From Protula sp. h YS-2021 (taxonomy: Eukaryota > Annelida > Polychaeta > Sabellida > Serpulidae), in contig OX457026.1 in the NCBI GenBank assembly GCA_949752745.1, positions 41,951,894-42,015,893 on the forward strand: a stretch of 64,000 nucleotides of DNA, written 5' to 3'. Positions 7,561 to 15,270 of the stretch are shown here, one piece after another (within the stretch, counting starts at the first letter, position 1; each line of letters begins with the position of its first letter). Under the pieces are notes generated by a model, which saw nothing but the letters and a program-made list of their open reading frames with translations, searched no databases and was not told the origin of the DNA. The position numbers were made by a program, and so were the translations under genes.

Positions 7561-8934
7561 TCATGACTGGTAGTCGAATTGGATGCTGCGATTTGCACTG
7601 ATCTCAATAATGTTGTCAAATTCAGCATAGACAATGACATTGATGGTAGGTTGCAAAGCCGTAGCAAAGTTCATTTCTAGCCGCAAATTCCCATGCTTGA
7701 TCAGGGGGAAATGATCATCACCATCATAATCCGGTGTTAAGTCAAACGAAAATAAAGCATAACCTCTAGGCCAATCTTCCCGTTTTATAATGGAACTTTT
7801 CTCACCATTCAACCGATCAAACGATTTGTAAAGCGTTTCAAAAGCGTTCAGGTATTTGTTCTGTGTAATGTCAAGCTTGAGAGGTTTGGATAGAACTGGT
7901 TCACCATCCGTGTACAGTTGCATATAGTCCAGATCAAAATGTTTGAAATCATATGGATTCCTCAATACTGATCCACCAAAAGCTTCATTATGAACCAGAC
8001 CAATGACAATACGATTTGGTAATTGACCCAAAAAGATGTTATCTTTCACAAAAGACTGAAATCCTGCTGGAATAGCCAAGACTTTACATTCTTTTCTAGT
8101 GATGATGATCTTGGCAGGACTTTTCATCAATGCATCTGTATGTCCTAACTGAATACCTGGACTCACCCTCACTTTGCGAATGGTTAAAAATGCCTCTTTC
8201 ACTTCTACCTTATAGGTATTATTTGCAGCCATCAATACATAGTCATCTTTTTGTCTATGGAAACGCAACTTCAAACTGATGCCATTCGGAAGATAACGAT
8301 CCTGCTCAAACAAATCTATCCTTAAACCACCAGTAAGCATAACATCACGGCTAAGACGAGTATGTAAATAACGATGATGTAAGCCATTATTGCCTTGCTC
8401 AGCCAAGTCACCGCCGTCAGCATTGACATGAAACCCGGATACATATTGTTCATGATTAGGCCTTTTCACCTCATGACTATTCATTGACCCAGCAGTATCC
8501 TTGTACATGAGACGCATAGAGCGCTCAGAATGTAGACTTTCTTCCGAATCATGGATGAGATGAGAGATAATGCTGGTATAACCATGAGTATTGTTGCTAT
8601 GCGAAACCAAACGATCATTCAGAAACAATTCAATATTAGACCATAACCCATTAAACACATCATTGATGCAAGAGACATTATCATCTGCGCCACACGCTGT
8701 TCCATCAGCCTTTACAATGCGACATACAATATGAAGTTTGCTGTTCTTTAAATCTAGATATTCTTCTGTACTCGCAGGAATGTAGAATTCTATTGGAGCG
8801 CCTTCTCTAATACTTGTAAGTGGTTGATAGTCAACATTATAACTTTTCTCTACAGCAGTTTGCGTCGGTGGTACGTGAAACCATTCCAATGGAGAAAGAC
8901 TACATTCACACGAATGATTATGAATGAGAGACAT
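7561..8934 (-). CDS. mcp: Major capsid protein (double jelly-roll, hexon-like)
   Basis: The 457-residue protein matches Polinton/adintovirus capsid proteins in length, position and signature. The start has the YQPLTSIREGAPIEFYIPAS block. NGLWSNIELFLNDR precedes the first sheet, SLKLRFHRQKDDYVL lies mid-protein, and LRLEMNFATALQPTINVIVYAEFDN closes the second barrel. In the family it trimerises to form the icosahedral shell. It is the penultimate leftward gene, 10 bp after the pVI-like gene. No defect is visible. Confidence 0.92.
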   Translation of the reverse strand: MSLIHNHSCECSLSPLEWFHVPPTQTAVEKSYNVDYQPLTSIREGAPIEFYIPASTEEYLDLKNSKLHIVCRIVKADGTACGADDNVSCINDVFNGLWSNIELFLNDRLVSHSNNTHGYTSIISHLIHDSEESLHSERSMRLMYKDTAGSMNSHEVKRPNHEQYVSGFHVNADGGDLAEQGNNGLHHRYLHTRLSRDVMLTGGLRIDLFEQDRYLPNGISLKLRFHRQKDDYVLMAANNTYKVEVKEAFLTIRKVRVSPGIQLGHTDALMKSPAKIIITRKECKVLAIPAGFQSFVKDNIFLGQLPNRIVIGLVHNEAFGGSVLRNPYDFKHFDLDYMQLYTDGEPVLSKPLKLDITQNKYLNAFETLYKSFDRLNGEKSSIIKREDWPRGYALFSFDLTPDYDGDDHFPLIKHGNLRLEMNFATALQPTINVIVYAEFDNIIEISANRSIQFDYQS

Positions 8935-8944
8935 TTTTTTTTCT

Positions 8945-9286
8945 TTAAAAAATATCTTTGCGATATTTTGATGTTATCCGTCTGGCTGTTTTTCGTCTTC
9001 TGGCACGTTTCGTTGGTTGCACACGCTTTTGTTCTCCAAACACACGTTCTGCTACTCGGCCCGTCACATCTTTCGCGACATTCTTTGCAGCCTTCTTAAG
9101 ATGTGGCGCAACGATCTTAGCCCCAGCCTTAAGTAATGGAATAGCTTTGCGAGCCAATGATCCCAGTATTGAACCAATACCATCGCCATATTGGATTCGC
9201 GCTCCTTTGAATCCTGGTAATTCCCCGCCCACTTGACGAAGAAAATGGTTGCGATATGCAGACGGATCGTGTGTATAAGCTTTCAT
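8945..9286 (-). CDS. pVI/pX-like minor capsid or core protein
   Basis: The 113-residue protein has a glycine-rich GYG-type segment (GARIQYGDGIGSILGS), then an amphipathic stretch ARKAIPLLKAGAKIVAPHL, and a very basic tail with KRARRRKTARR. This layout matches adenovirus pVI/pX-like proteins in adintoviruses, which bind inside the capsid, disrupt membranes on entry or condense DNA. Its ATG overlaps the penton stop codon (ATGA). Confidence 0.75.
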   Translation of the reverse strand: MKAYTHDPSAYRNHFLRQVGGELPGFKGARIQYGDGIGSILGSLARKAIPLLKAGAKIVAPHLKKAAKNVAKDVTGRVAERVFGEQKRVQPTKRARRRKTARRITSKYRKDIF

Positions 9287-10041
9287 ATTGCTTTTGGTCG
9301 AAAATGAAGTTTACAGATCACCTTTCCAGTTTGAAATGGAACATTATGGCCTGTGTCGTCCTTAATATTCATTTCTATCATGTCAAATTTGGATGTGTTT
9401 ACAGGAACATAATGTGGTTCGCCATACGTTTTCATGATAATATCTCCATCATGACCTTGTATGCCAACAGAACGTAGTAATGGAACATAATAATCACCAA
9501 CAACTTGTGGTTCACAAATGCTACAATACACATACAGTGTATAAAACCCCTGTTTCACATCCACTTTATGGTCAGCTGTACATGTTTCAGTATACCATTG
9601 ATCTGGGATAAATCCTAAAATCTCAGCTAATCCAGCGGAAAAGGACACTTCAAAGCCATAATCGAGAAATAGAAACACGCGTCGTCTAATTTTATCATAC
9701 TTTATTCGAATAGCTTCTGTAAGTTTCAGAGCATTAGTCGCTTCTTCATTGACTGCCTCACATAGTTCTTGTATGGTTCTATAATACCCATAAGGAATAT
9801 CGAGAGTGCTAAGAATAGGATCATCGAATAGTTCTTGTCGATACTGAATAGAGTAGTCCATGCCCTGTCTCATCGTTGTCCATGTATGTGGATATTGAAT
9901 TTCAGCTAAAGCCACTTCATATTTTCCATTCAGATAGATGGTTCGAGGCATACGAATTTGATAATTTGAAGCCTTGTTGTTGGGATAATAGGTCATACTC
10001 GCATTGCTAGGCAAAGTGATGTAAAAGCTTGTCGACTCCAT
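9283..10041 (-). CDS. penton: Minor capsid protein (penton, single jelly-roll)
   Basis: The 252-residue protein starts MESTSFYITLPSNASMTYYPNN and has KYEVALAEIQYPHTW and FYTLYVYCSICEPQVVGD, the pattern of Polinton penton proteins. These form the fivefold vertices together with the major capsid protein. The gene starts 8 bp after the stop of the cysteine-rich gene and overlaps the pVI-like gene at its end. Confidence 0.9.
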   Translation of the reverse strand: MESTSFYITLPSNASMTYYPNNKASNYQIRMPRTIYLNGKYEVALAEIQYPHTWTTMRQGMDYSIQYRQELFDDPILSTLDIPYGYYRTIQELCEAVNEEATNALKLTEAIRIKYDKIRRRVFLFLDYGFEVSFSAGLAEILGFIPDQWYTETCTADHKVDVKQGFYTLYVYCSICEPQVVGDYYVPLLRSVGIQGHDGDIIMKTYGEPHYVPVNTSKFDMIEMNIKDDTGHNVPFQTGKVICKLHFRPKAI

Positions 10042-10049
10042 GATGGGAA

Positions 10050-10259
10050 CTAAATGGTATAGGTGCGTTGACGTTGCCTATATACCTCACGATAGCGCGC
10101 GCCATTCAACCAAGTATGTAAATGGTCTTTCACATCATGATGATCTATGACTTCTCCTTCACAACAAGCACTTGTACATCTTATTTTTACAGGAATAGTT
10201 GGTTTATCTTCCTCACAACAACAACATAGCTCTTTCAACCATGTTAAAAATTTTCCCAT
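10050..10259 (-). CDS. Small cysteine-rich protein
   Basis: The 69-residue protein has an amphipathic start (MGKFLTWLKEL), then a run of four cysteines (CCCC), CTSACC and a His/Asp-rich HHDVKDHLH segment. The N-terminal helix with a Cys cluster could be palmitoylated or membrane-bound, or the Cys/His set could bind zinc; neither is proven. Its start overlaps the end of the 10244-10813 gene by 16 bp. That placement inside the capsid block supports it as a real gene. Confidence 0.65.
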   Translation of the reverse strand: MGKFLTWLKELCCCCEEDKPTIPVKIRCTSACCEGEVIDHHDVKDHLHTWLNGARYREVYRQRQRTYTI

Positions 10260-10813
10260 CCTTCAGGAAACTGTCTTTGTTGACGTTGTTTCATTTCTGT
10301 TGTAATGTCGTCACGAGTGGTCTTTTTACTAAACATTGTTTTTGGAATATTCGCATCTACAATTTCCTGGATAAACGGATGCCAACCATGTGGTTTGACT
10401 CGTTCTTTTCTTCTTGTCGCCACCAATGCTTCTTTCATCAAATCAACCATGTTGGAATTTGTGATAATATCGCCCGTTTTCAACACAAGTTCATTCTTCT
10501 CTGTCCATTTAACACCATATTTCTTCAGTTCGGCTAAAAGTTGTGTTACTTTTCCATGATAGATAGGTTGAAAATGACTTAACACTAGCTTTTCTGGCTT
10601 TTCAGGTGGTGATGATGATGATGAGGGCTTTTGCTGCCTAGACTGACTTGTTCGTAAATGACGGCCAAGAAGTTGAGACATTTCTATAGCCTTTTCACGT
10701 GTTCGTTTCCCACGTAAAAGTGTATTCACTTTCGTTTTAATATCATTTTTCTTTTCTAGCAACATTTTATATTCATATTCAGGAATAAGAACCATTTTCA
10801 TCATATGTTTCAT
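10244..10813 (-). CDS. Conserved Polinton protein of unknown function
   Basis: The 189-residue protein begins MKHMMKMVLIPEYEYKMLLEKK. It has a low-complexity serine/proline linker at about residues 63-75 and a C-terminal domain with GDIITNSNMVDLMKEAL and HGWHPFIQEIVDANIP. I recognise this arrangement as one often seen beside Polinton capsid genes. The function is not established to my knowledge. Its ATG overlaps the preceding stop (ATGA), so translation is probably coupled or uses a nearby start site. Confidence 0.7.
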   Translation of the reverse strand: MKHMMKMVLIPEYEYKMLLEKKNDIKTKVNTLLRGKRTREKAIEMSQLLGRHLRTSQSRQQKPSSSSSPPEKPEKLVLSHFQPIYHGKVTQLLAELKKYGVKWTEKNELVLKTGDIITNSNMVDLMKEALVATRRKERVKPHGWHPFIQEIVDANIPKTMFSKKTTRDDITTEMKQRQQRQFPEGWENF

Positions 10814-11136
10814 TTTAGCAGTAGTTTGGCTAACAAGGGCAATGCCAATCTAGCAATAACTCCAATGAATCCTCCTTTCTGATTAATCAACTTCTTTTTT
10901 CGTCGAAGGGATATCTTCTTATCTGCTAGAGTACGTAGCGTATGACGTTCACGTTTAAATTCCTTAAAGCGTTTTGAGCTTAAGGGTAAATGTCCTTGCA
11001 ATATATTCAAACAAATTTCAAACAAGCTTGTTAATTCCTCCTTTGTAGCTTGCTGTAGCAAGGATTTACGTCGTTTAGGCCCACTGCGTGCAAGCAAATG
11101 AAGAAACGGCTGGTTCGCTCGAATACGTTTAGACAT
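10810..11136 (-). CDS. Basic PX-like conserved Polinton protein
   Basis: The 108-residue, strongly basic protein has a helical core with FLHLLARSGPKRRKSLLQQA and EICLNILQGHLPLS. It ends in a glycine pair followed by a hydrophobic segment (QKGGFIGVIARLALPLL). This layout is common among small Polinton proteins encoded between ATPase and capsid genes. A core-protein or membrane-active role is inference. It overlaps the ATPase end by 8 bp. Confidence 0.7.
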   Translation of the reverse strand: MSKRIRANQPFLHLLARSGPKRRKSLLQQATKEELTSLFEICLNILQGHLPLSSKRFKEFKRERHTLRTLADKKISLRRKKKLINQKGGFIGVIARLALPLLAKLLLK

Positions 11137-11788
11137 CTTGACTGCGAATGGTCAAATGAGTTGGTTCTTGTTCATACACTGCTTTATCAATATAGACATA
11201 ATGTGTATCTTTTGGTAAAATGCCTGTACGAATACGTAGTTGATCATTTGTCTTTGGTTTTAAATCAATGAATAAATAACCATGAGGTTTGCTAGTAGCA
11301 TCTTGATAGGCTTCTATGAGAAATTGAGATCTTCCAGGATACATTTGCCGCGCCAATGTACTAATTTGTTGACTGTCTCTCGGATTTTTAAACAGAATGA
11401 TATAATGTGTATTCAAACTAATATTTCGCATCTCTTTCCCATGATGGAATAAATTATGCACAATAAAAATAATGCTTAGATTTTGATGACTGCTGCTAAC
11501 ACTAAAGAGACGTGTCATACGCTCATCACTATGACATTTCGTCATTAAGTCATCAATGATAAGTAAGTTTGGTTTCTTCGGGTTAAAACGCTCTTCAATG
11601 TCATCTGGAATGCCTTGGTAAAATTCCACGCCTTTCATTCCCTTGTACAAAGGCTGATCTGCTGCATAGAGCCATAAAATGTTTTTCGGAGAGGGTTGAA
11701 TCAATTTTTGTTCTAGAATTTCCTTCACCAGAGACGTTTTGCCACTGCCTGTAGGTCCAGAGACCAAACATGTAAATGGATGCTTCAT
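11129..11788 (-). CDS. FtsK/HerA-type genome-packaging ATPase
   Basis: The 219-residue protein has Walker A GPTGSGKT (residues 11-18) and Walker B LLIIDD (75-80), followed by IIFIVHNLF, in the order of Polinton A32-like ATPases. These pump DNA into preformed capsids. I chose the ATG at 11788 because MKHPFTCLVSGPTGSGKT is the usual N-terminus; a longer frame could start at 11815. The chosen ATG overlaps the integrase stop codon as ATGA. Confidence 0.92.
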   Translation of the reverse strand: MKHPFTCLVSGPTGSGKTSLVKEILEQKLIQPSPKNILWLYAADQPLYKGMKGVEFYQGIPDDIEERFNPKKPNLLIIDDLMTKCHSDERMTRLFSVSSSHQNLSIIFIVHNLFHHGKEMRNISLNTHYIILFKNPRDSQQISTLARQMYPGRSQFLIEAYQDATSKPHGYLFIDLKPKTNDQLRIRTGILPKDTHYVYIDKAVYEQEPTHLTIRSQDV

Positions 11789-12891
11789 TGTTGAATGTCT
11801 GTTTCTTTCACCCAACTGTTAAACTTGTTTGGCCAACCTAACCACTTGACAAATAATTCTTTCACACCTCCTCCTCGTCTTTTACGTGTTTTCAAGACTT
11901 TTTCAATTCTATAAATAGATTCAATATCTTTGGTCACTTTCTGCAGTTCTTCTTCATAGAAATGGCCATCAATATCTTCGTCTAAAAAGTCTTTCACACG
12001 ATACAAATGTATTCCTTGCTTCTTACAACGATGTGTGACAATGAAGACTTCTTGCGTCCATTTGATGTGATAATCGCGTTGAAACACATATTTAATGTGG
12101 GAAATGCGAACATGATCGCCAATGTTAAATTTGTACTTCTTCTTCTTCTTCGGTTTCAATTTCAGTTTGTCGACATACATATACTTCCACACTTTTGATT
12201 CGTTGTCTTTACGAATCTCGGCTGGAGCATATTTATTAGGAAGAGAACCATGAGGTCTATGGTTGTAATTGTACACCAAGTCTGGAAGAATGTCTAAGTA
12301 ACGGTAAGTTTGATTATGTAGAAAATACCGATACATCATTCCCTTCAGAGTACGAATGACTCTTTCAGCAAAGTTGGCTTTGGTTTCATTCTTTGTGGTA
12401 TAAGCATGAATTCCCTCTTTCTTCAAAAATGCTTTAACCCATCTGTTTTTAAATTCTGTTCCTTTATCAGACCTTAGAGTTCGCGGTCTTCGTCGTGTGT
12501 CATGAAAAATCTTTTGGAAAGCTTGTATGACGCTGGTATGTGATTTATTAGGTATTGGCTGTACCCAGACATATTTGGAAAACACATCAATGACAATGAG
12601 TAAAAAGCGTATGTTATCATTATAGGGAGCTATGTTTCCCATATCAGCCAAGTCAATATCCCACATATCATCAATACCACGTGTAATGACACGTTGTCTT
12701 TTGAACCTGTATTTGACAGGTTGGAGTAAACTGAAAGCATCTTGATCCTGTAGCCATTTCTTCACTTGTGAATGTGTGACTGGTTGATTATGTTTTCGTA
12801 AGATGTGATACAGTTTGTAAGGACCAGCAAATGCTCCAGGCTGTCCAGGTTTGAAGTAAATATTGGTCAAATAGTCTTTCCACGTCGACAT
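11785..12891 (-). CDS. int: Retroviral-type integrase with chromodomain
   Basis: The 368-residue protein has the catalytic triad D80 (WDIDLAD), D142 (RSDKGTEF) and E176 (NFAERVIRTLKG). An SH3-like basic region follows (about 255-300). A C-terminal chromodomain runs from about 318: YRIEKVLKTRKRRG, ELFVKWLGWP, NSWV. Polinton integrases insert the element and make 6-bp target duplications; the chromodomain may steer it to histone marks. I chose the ATG at 12891 because a TATA box sits 40 bp upstream, and upstream codons of the open frame overlap that box. Confidence 0.93.
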   Translation of the reverse strand: MSTWKDYLTNIYFKPGQPGAFAGPYKLYHILRKHNQPVTHSQVKKWLQDQDAFSLLQPVKYRFKRQRVITRGIDDMWDIDLADMGNIAPYNDNIRFLLIVIDVFSKYVWVQPIPNKSHTSVIQAFQKIFHDTRRRPRTLRSDKGTEFKNRWVKAFLKKEGIHAYTTKNETKANFAERVIRTLKGMMYRYFLHNQTYRYLDILPDLVYNYNHRPHGSLPNKYAPAEIRKDNESKVWKYMYVDKLKLKPKKKKKYKFNIGDHVRISHIKYVFQRDYHIKWTQEVFIVTHRCKKQGIHLYRVKDFLDEDIDGHFYEEELQKVTKDIESIYRIEKVLKTRKRRGGGVKELFVKWLGWPNKFNSWVKETDIQQ

Positions 12892-12925
12892 GATGAATGA
12901 AAACCACCTTCTCAACAGAACAGCT

Positions 12926-12936
12926 TTTATTTTATA
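12926..12936 (-). promoter_or_regulatory. TATA box of the integrase/capsid block, with overlapping poly(A) signal
   Basis: On the minus strand TATAAAATAAA joins a TATA box (12936-12930) to an AATAAA (12931-12926). The box lies 40 bp before the integrase ATG. The AATAAA could end transcripts of the gene that stops at 13053. Confidence 0.55.
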
Positions 12937-12964
12937 ACTCAACCAACATCACTTAACTAACATA

Positions 12965-13056
12965 GTAACTTAACTAACATGTATTTATAACTAACATGTA
13001 TTTATAACTAACATGTATTTATAACTAACATGTATTTATAACTAACATGTATTTAC
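12965..13056. repeat. 17-bp AACTAACATGTATTTAT tandem repeat
   Basis: About five copies lie in the gap between the 13053 gene and the integrase promoter; the last copy overlaps the stop codon of that gene. Confidence 0.85.
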
Positions 13057-13385
13057 AAATCAAGTATGGATACAAAGGTATGAATCACTGGAGACCATTG
13101 GTCTTCAATGAACATTAACCAATGACTGAGTTCATCCAATGTAATAGCATCTACACCATATTTCTCACAACGTTGATTTGCATTATCTAACACTTTATCT
13201 AAATGAATGTAATATTTAGCTTCATTCCAATATGTATAAACACATGCAGTATGACAAGTATGTTCTGAACACTCTTCAAGTTGGCAAGCAGGACAGACTA
13301 AATAAGCAAACTTTTTTACAGCGGATAACATTTCTTCACAATAAGCTTTTTGCACAATATATTGTCTCAGTGTCATGTCCGCCAT
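13053..13385 (-). CDS. Small Cys/His-containing protein of unknown function
   Basis: The 110-residue protein starts MADMTLRQYI at an ATG followed by G. It has a CPACQLEECSEHTCHTAC cluster that could bind zinc, flanked by predicted helices, and an acidic/aromatic C-terminal helix (LSHWLMFIEDQW). I do not recognise the family. It is the last gene of the right-end cluster. Confidence 0.55.
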   Translation of the reverse strand: MADMTLRQYIVQKAYCEEMLSAVKKFAYLVCPACQLEECSEHTCHTACVYTYWNEAKYYIHLDKVLDNANQRCEKYGVDAITLDELSHWLMFIEDQWSPVIHTFVSILDL

Positions 13386-13406
13386 TATGCAGTCTTGTGG
13401 GTCTTG

Positions 13407-13516
13407 CAGCACAAGTCTGTCAGGTTTAGCAAGTTATGCTGCTCCGGCAATGTAGCACAAGTCTGTCAGGTTATGCTGCTCCGGCAATGCAAGTCTGTCA
13501 AGTTCAGCAAGTTTTT
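13407..13516. repeat. Imperfect tandem repeat upstream of the 13053 gene
   Basis: GCACAAGTCTGTCAGGTT and ATGCTGCTCCGGCAATG units occur two to three times between the NADAR gene and the 13053 gene. No TATA box is visible in this spacer. Confidence 0.75.
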
Positions 13517-13566
13517 TCCAGTTGCTGTTCACTTAACACACTTCTCCATGTTCACACGTCTGCACA

Positions 13567-14001
13567 TCAAGTCTCACACAACAGTTCTAACAACTTTCCC
13601 ATAATATTCTGACCAGGATATCCAGATGACACTTGTTTCACACCAGCTCCCCACCAATGATCATACGTTGCTTCAACTAAAGTTTTGTCTTTACATTCTT
13701 TCAACTTGTTGCGAAACAATACACACTGATTCCATTTGACTTGTAAAACATCTTGCATTTTGCTTCTCTTCACTGTATGCCATAACGGACATGGCTTTAC
13801 TTTAGCAATACGTTTTGCTTCATATCCATTTCTACATGAAGCAATGGCTGAAGCAATATCTTGACGGTGATGAAACACTGCTTTCTCATATTGATACAAC
13901 GCTTCACTTGAGTTGAACACATGTCCATACTTTTCAAGTCGTGTTGGAAACATGTTTGAAAGAACGTCATTATGACCGCTGAATAGCACAAGATTCTCCA
14001 T
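13567..14001 (-). CDS. NADAR-domain protein (YbiA/RibX-like, DUF1768)
   Basis: The 144-residue protein is one full NADAR domain. Family blocks in order are LSNMF (14-18), NSSEALYQYEKA (30-41, with E33 and K40), an IASCRNGYEAKRIA helix (53-66), W74 with KMQDVLQVKW, LVEATYDHWWGAG (108-120) and QNIMGKLLE. Known NADAR proteins cleave N-glycosidic bonds in NAD/ADP-ribose- or riboflavin-related substrates, and some reverse ADP-ribosylation of guanine in DarT-linked systems. In this element it could counter host ADP-ribosylation or NAD-based defence; that is inference. All hallmark residues I know are present and length is normal. Confidence 0.88.
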   Translation of the reverse strand: MENLVLFSGHNDVLSNMFPTRLEKYGHVFNSSEALYQYEKAVFHHRQDIASAIASCRNGYEAKRIAKVKPCPLWHTVKRSKMQDVLQVKWNQCVLFRNKLKECKDKTLVEATYDHWWGAGVKQVSSGYPGQNIMGKLLELLCET

Positions 14002-14022
14002 GTTGACTTTGTTTCTGTTGTT

Positions 14023-14154
14023 TTATTCTGACATGTCGGTTTCTTCCTGTAATAATATATCTTTTAATATAGTTGCTGCCTCTTCTATCATGTTCTTTCT
14101 TTGTTTACGTTGAAACCACTCACATAAAACTAAATTTGCTAGTAAGAAAAACAT
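14023..14154 (-). CDS. 43-residue small membrane-like protein
   Basis: A short frame opens MFFLLANLVLCEWF, a hydrophobic start. A basic patch (QRKQRKN) and an acidic amphipathic helix follow. It starts 13 bases after the upstream gene's stop and ends 21 bases before the NADAR ATG, so it fills the gap neatly. The hydrophobic segment is short for a transmembrane helix. Codons are consistent with neighbours but no homologue is known to me. Confidence 0.4.
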   Translation of the reverse strand: MFFLLANLVLCEWFQRKQRKNMIEEAATILKDILLQEETDMSE

Positions 14155-14167
14155 TGTTATCAATTCA

Positions 14168-14512
14168 CTATGTTGTTACAAAGATGATTAAAGGTTCTCT
14201 TACCTGATAAAGCTGCTCGGTTTCCTCTTCTTCTTTACAACAATCTCTCAAATGATCCACTACGGTGAAATATACTTCAACATCAGTACGAGCAGAATAA
14301 AGTGCACAATCAAAGTCAAAGTCAGGATCTTCTTCTATTCCAATTTTATGACATTCTCCAAGAAATCTTGAATGCAGTTCAATCACATCAAGACTATGAT
14401 GTACAACATCCCAAAAAGCATCCAAATGATAAAGTTGATAGTCTGGAGTGCCATAGCAAGCAAGTTTAGCAATCATCAAGTCAATATGAGCATTTTTAAA
14501 ACATGCGTCCAT
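14168..14512 (-). CDS. Helical acidic protein of unknown function
   Basis: The 114-residue protein starts MDACFKNAHIDLMIAKL and is rich in Asp, Glu, His and Cys. It is probably all-helical. The segment SRFLGECHKIG...DFDCALYSA...VV resembles SSFLHECEELH...IDLAFINA...VV in the 15265-15702 protein, so the two may be old duplicates; the match is weak. It lies 24 bp after the PC4-like/zinc gene. Confidence 0.55.
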   Translation of the reverse strand: MDACFKNAHIDLMIAKLACYGTPDYQLYHLDAFWDVVHHSLDVIELHSRFLGECHKIGIEEDPDFDFDCALYSARTDVEVYFTVVDHLRDCCKEEEETEQLYQVREPLIIFVTT

Positions 14513-14536
14513 CTTGTTTCAATGTCTTGTGTGCTT

Positions 14537-15184
14537 TTACTTTGCTTCACTGACTTTAAGTACTCCACACTTGCCGCAGAAGTTGCTTGGTTCACACAAC
14601 TTGCAATTATACTTGTGGCAGTGGCAATGATAATCCTCCACATATGCACAAGCACCGCAATAGTCACAGGTAAGTCCAAGTTGATTTTGCACGTTCATGT
14701 TCTCCAACTGAACTTCAGTCAGCCTTTTCTTGGATAGCTTTGACACCTTCATCCGACCATCCTTTTGCAGCTTGATGATTGTTTTCTTGTCATGACATTC
14801 CTCACATGGTGATAGGGCTGAGTTGATGTTGTCCATCTCCTGAAGCAGTGTCTCCCATTCACCATCATTCATGTTGATGTGATGTGTGTATTCTTTCCCT
14901 TCAAACCGTGACGTGCGCACAAAACTCACATAACGCATATCCAAGTATGAAATGACTTCAAGCCACTTCGTTTGCGTTAAGTATAGTTTGAAGCCAATGT
15001 CGCGTAAATTTTTCAAGCTCTGGCACACAATCTTCCACAAAGATGGTGAATAAGCACACCATCTCTCTCCACGTGTGATGCGTAGAAATGGCCCATATTC
15101 TCCATACTCCACAGTAATGGTTAAGTTTGCACTAATTTTAAAGCTGCTGCTGCGCTGCGCTGCGTTGCTTGTCTTGTTCTCCAT
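14537..15184 (-). CDS. PC4-like double unit fused to a C-terminal zinc ribbon
   Basis: The 215-residue protein has two divergent PC4-like units: NLTITVEYGEYGPFLRI with a closing W helix, then YLDMRYVSF with INMNDGEWETLLQEM. A CEEC pair and a basic linker follow. A dense Cys/His module closes the protein (CDYCGAC, CHCHKYNC, CEPSNFCGKCG), likely binding two zinc ions. The same PC4-like block occurs at 6565-6861 on the other arm. A role in viral transcription is plausible but unproven. I chose the ATG at 15184 (GCAGCCATGG context), 78 bp after a TATA box; upstream codons of the open frame would precede the transcript start. Confidence 0.7.
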   Translation of the reverse strand: MENKTSNAAQRSSSFKISANLTITVEYGEYGPFLRITRGERWCAYSPSLWKIVCQSLKNLRDIGFKLYLTQTKWLEVISYLDMRYVSFVRTSRFEGKEYTHHINMNDGEWETLLQEMDNINSALSPCEECHDKKTIIKLQKDGRMKVSKLSKKRLTEVQLENMNVQNQLGLTCDYCGACAYVEDYHCHCHKYNCKLCEPSNFCGKCGVLKVSEAK

Positions 15185-15261
15185 GGCTGCAACAATGTAT
15201 TGATGATCCACTCCCTCCAACTGTCTGCTGAGAAATGACTTCACTCTGCTGAGTTCACTCC

Positions 15262-15270
15262 CTTTTATAC
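15262..15270 (-). promoter_or_regulatory. TATA box overlapping the stop of the upstream gene
   Basis: On the minus strand GTATAAAAG includes the TAA stop codon (15267-15265) of the 15265-15702 gene. It is followed by GGAGTGAACTCAGCAGAGTG and, 78 bp on, the ATG at 15184. Confidence 0.7.

Noticed and set aside
12892..12942. Longer N-terminus for the integrase
   Set aside because: It would run into the TATA box, upstream of the expected transcript start.
13386..13412. Longer N-terminus for the 13053 gene
   Set aside because: The upstream codons would need a GTG start; the ATG at 13385 has a good context for a eukaryote.
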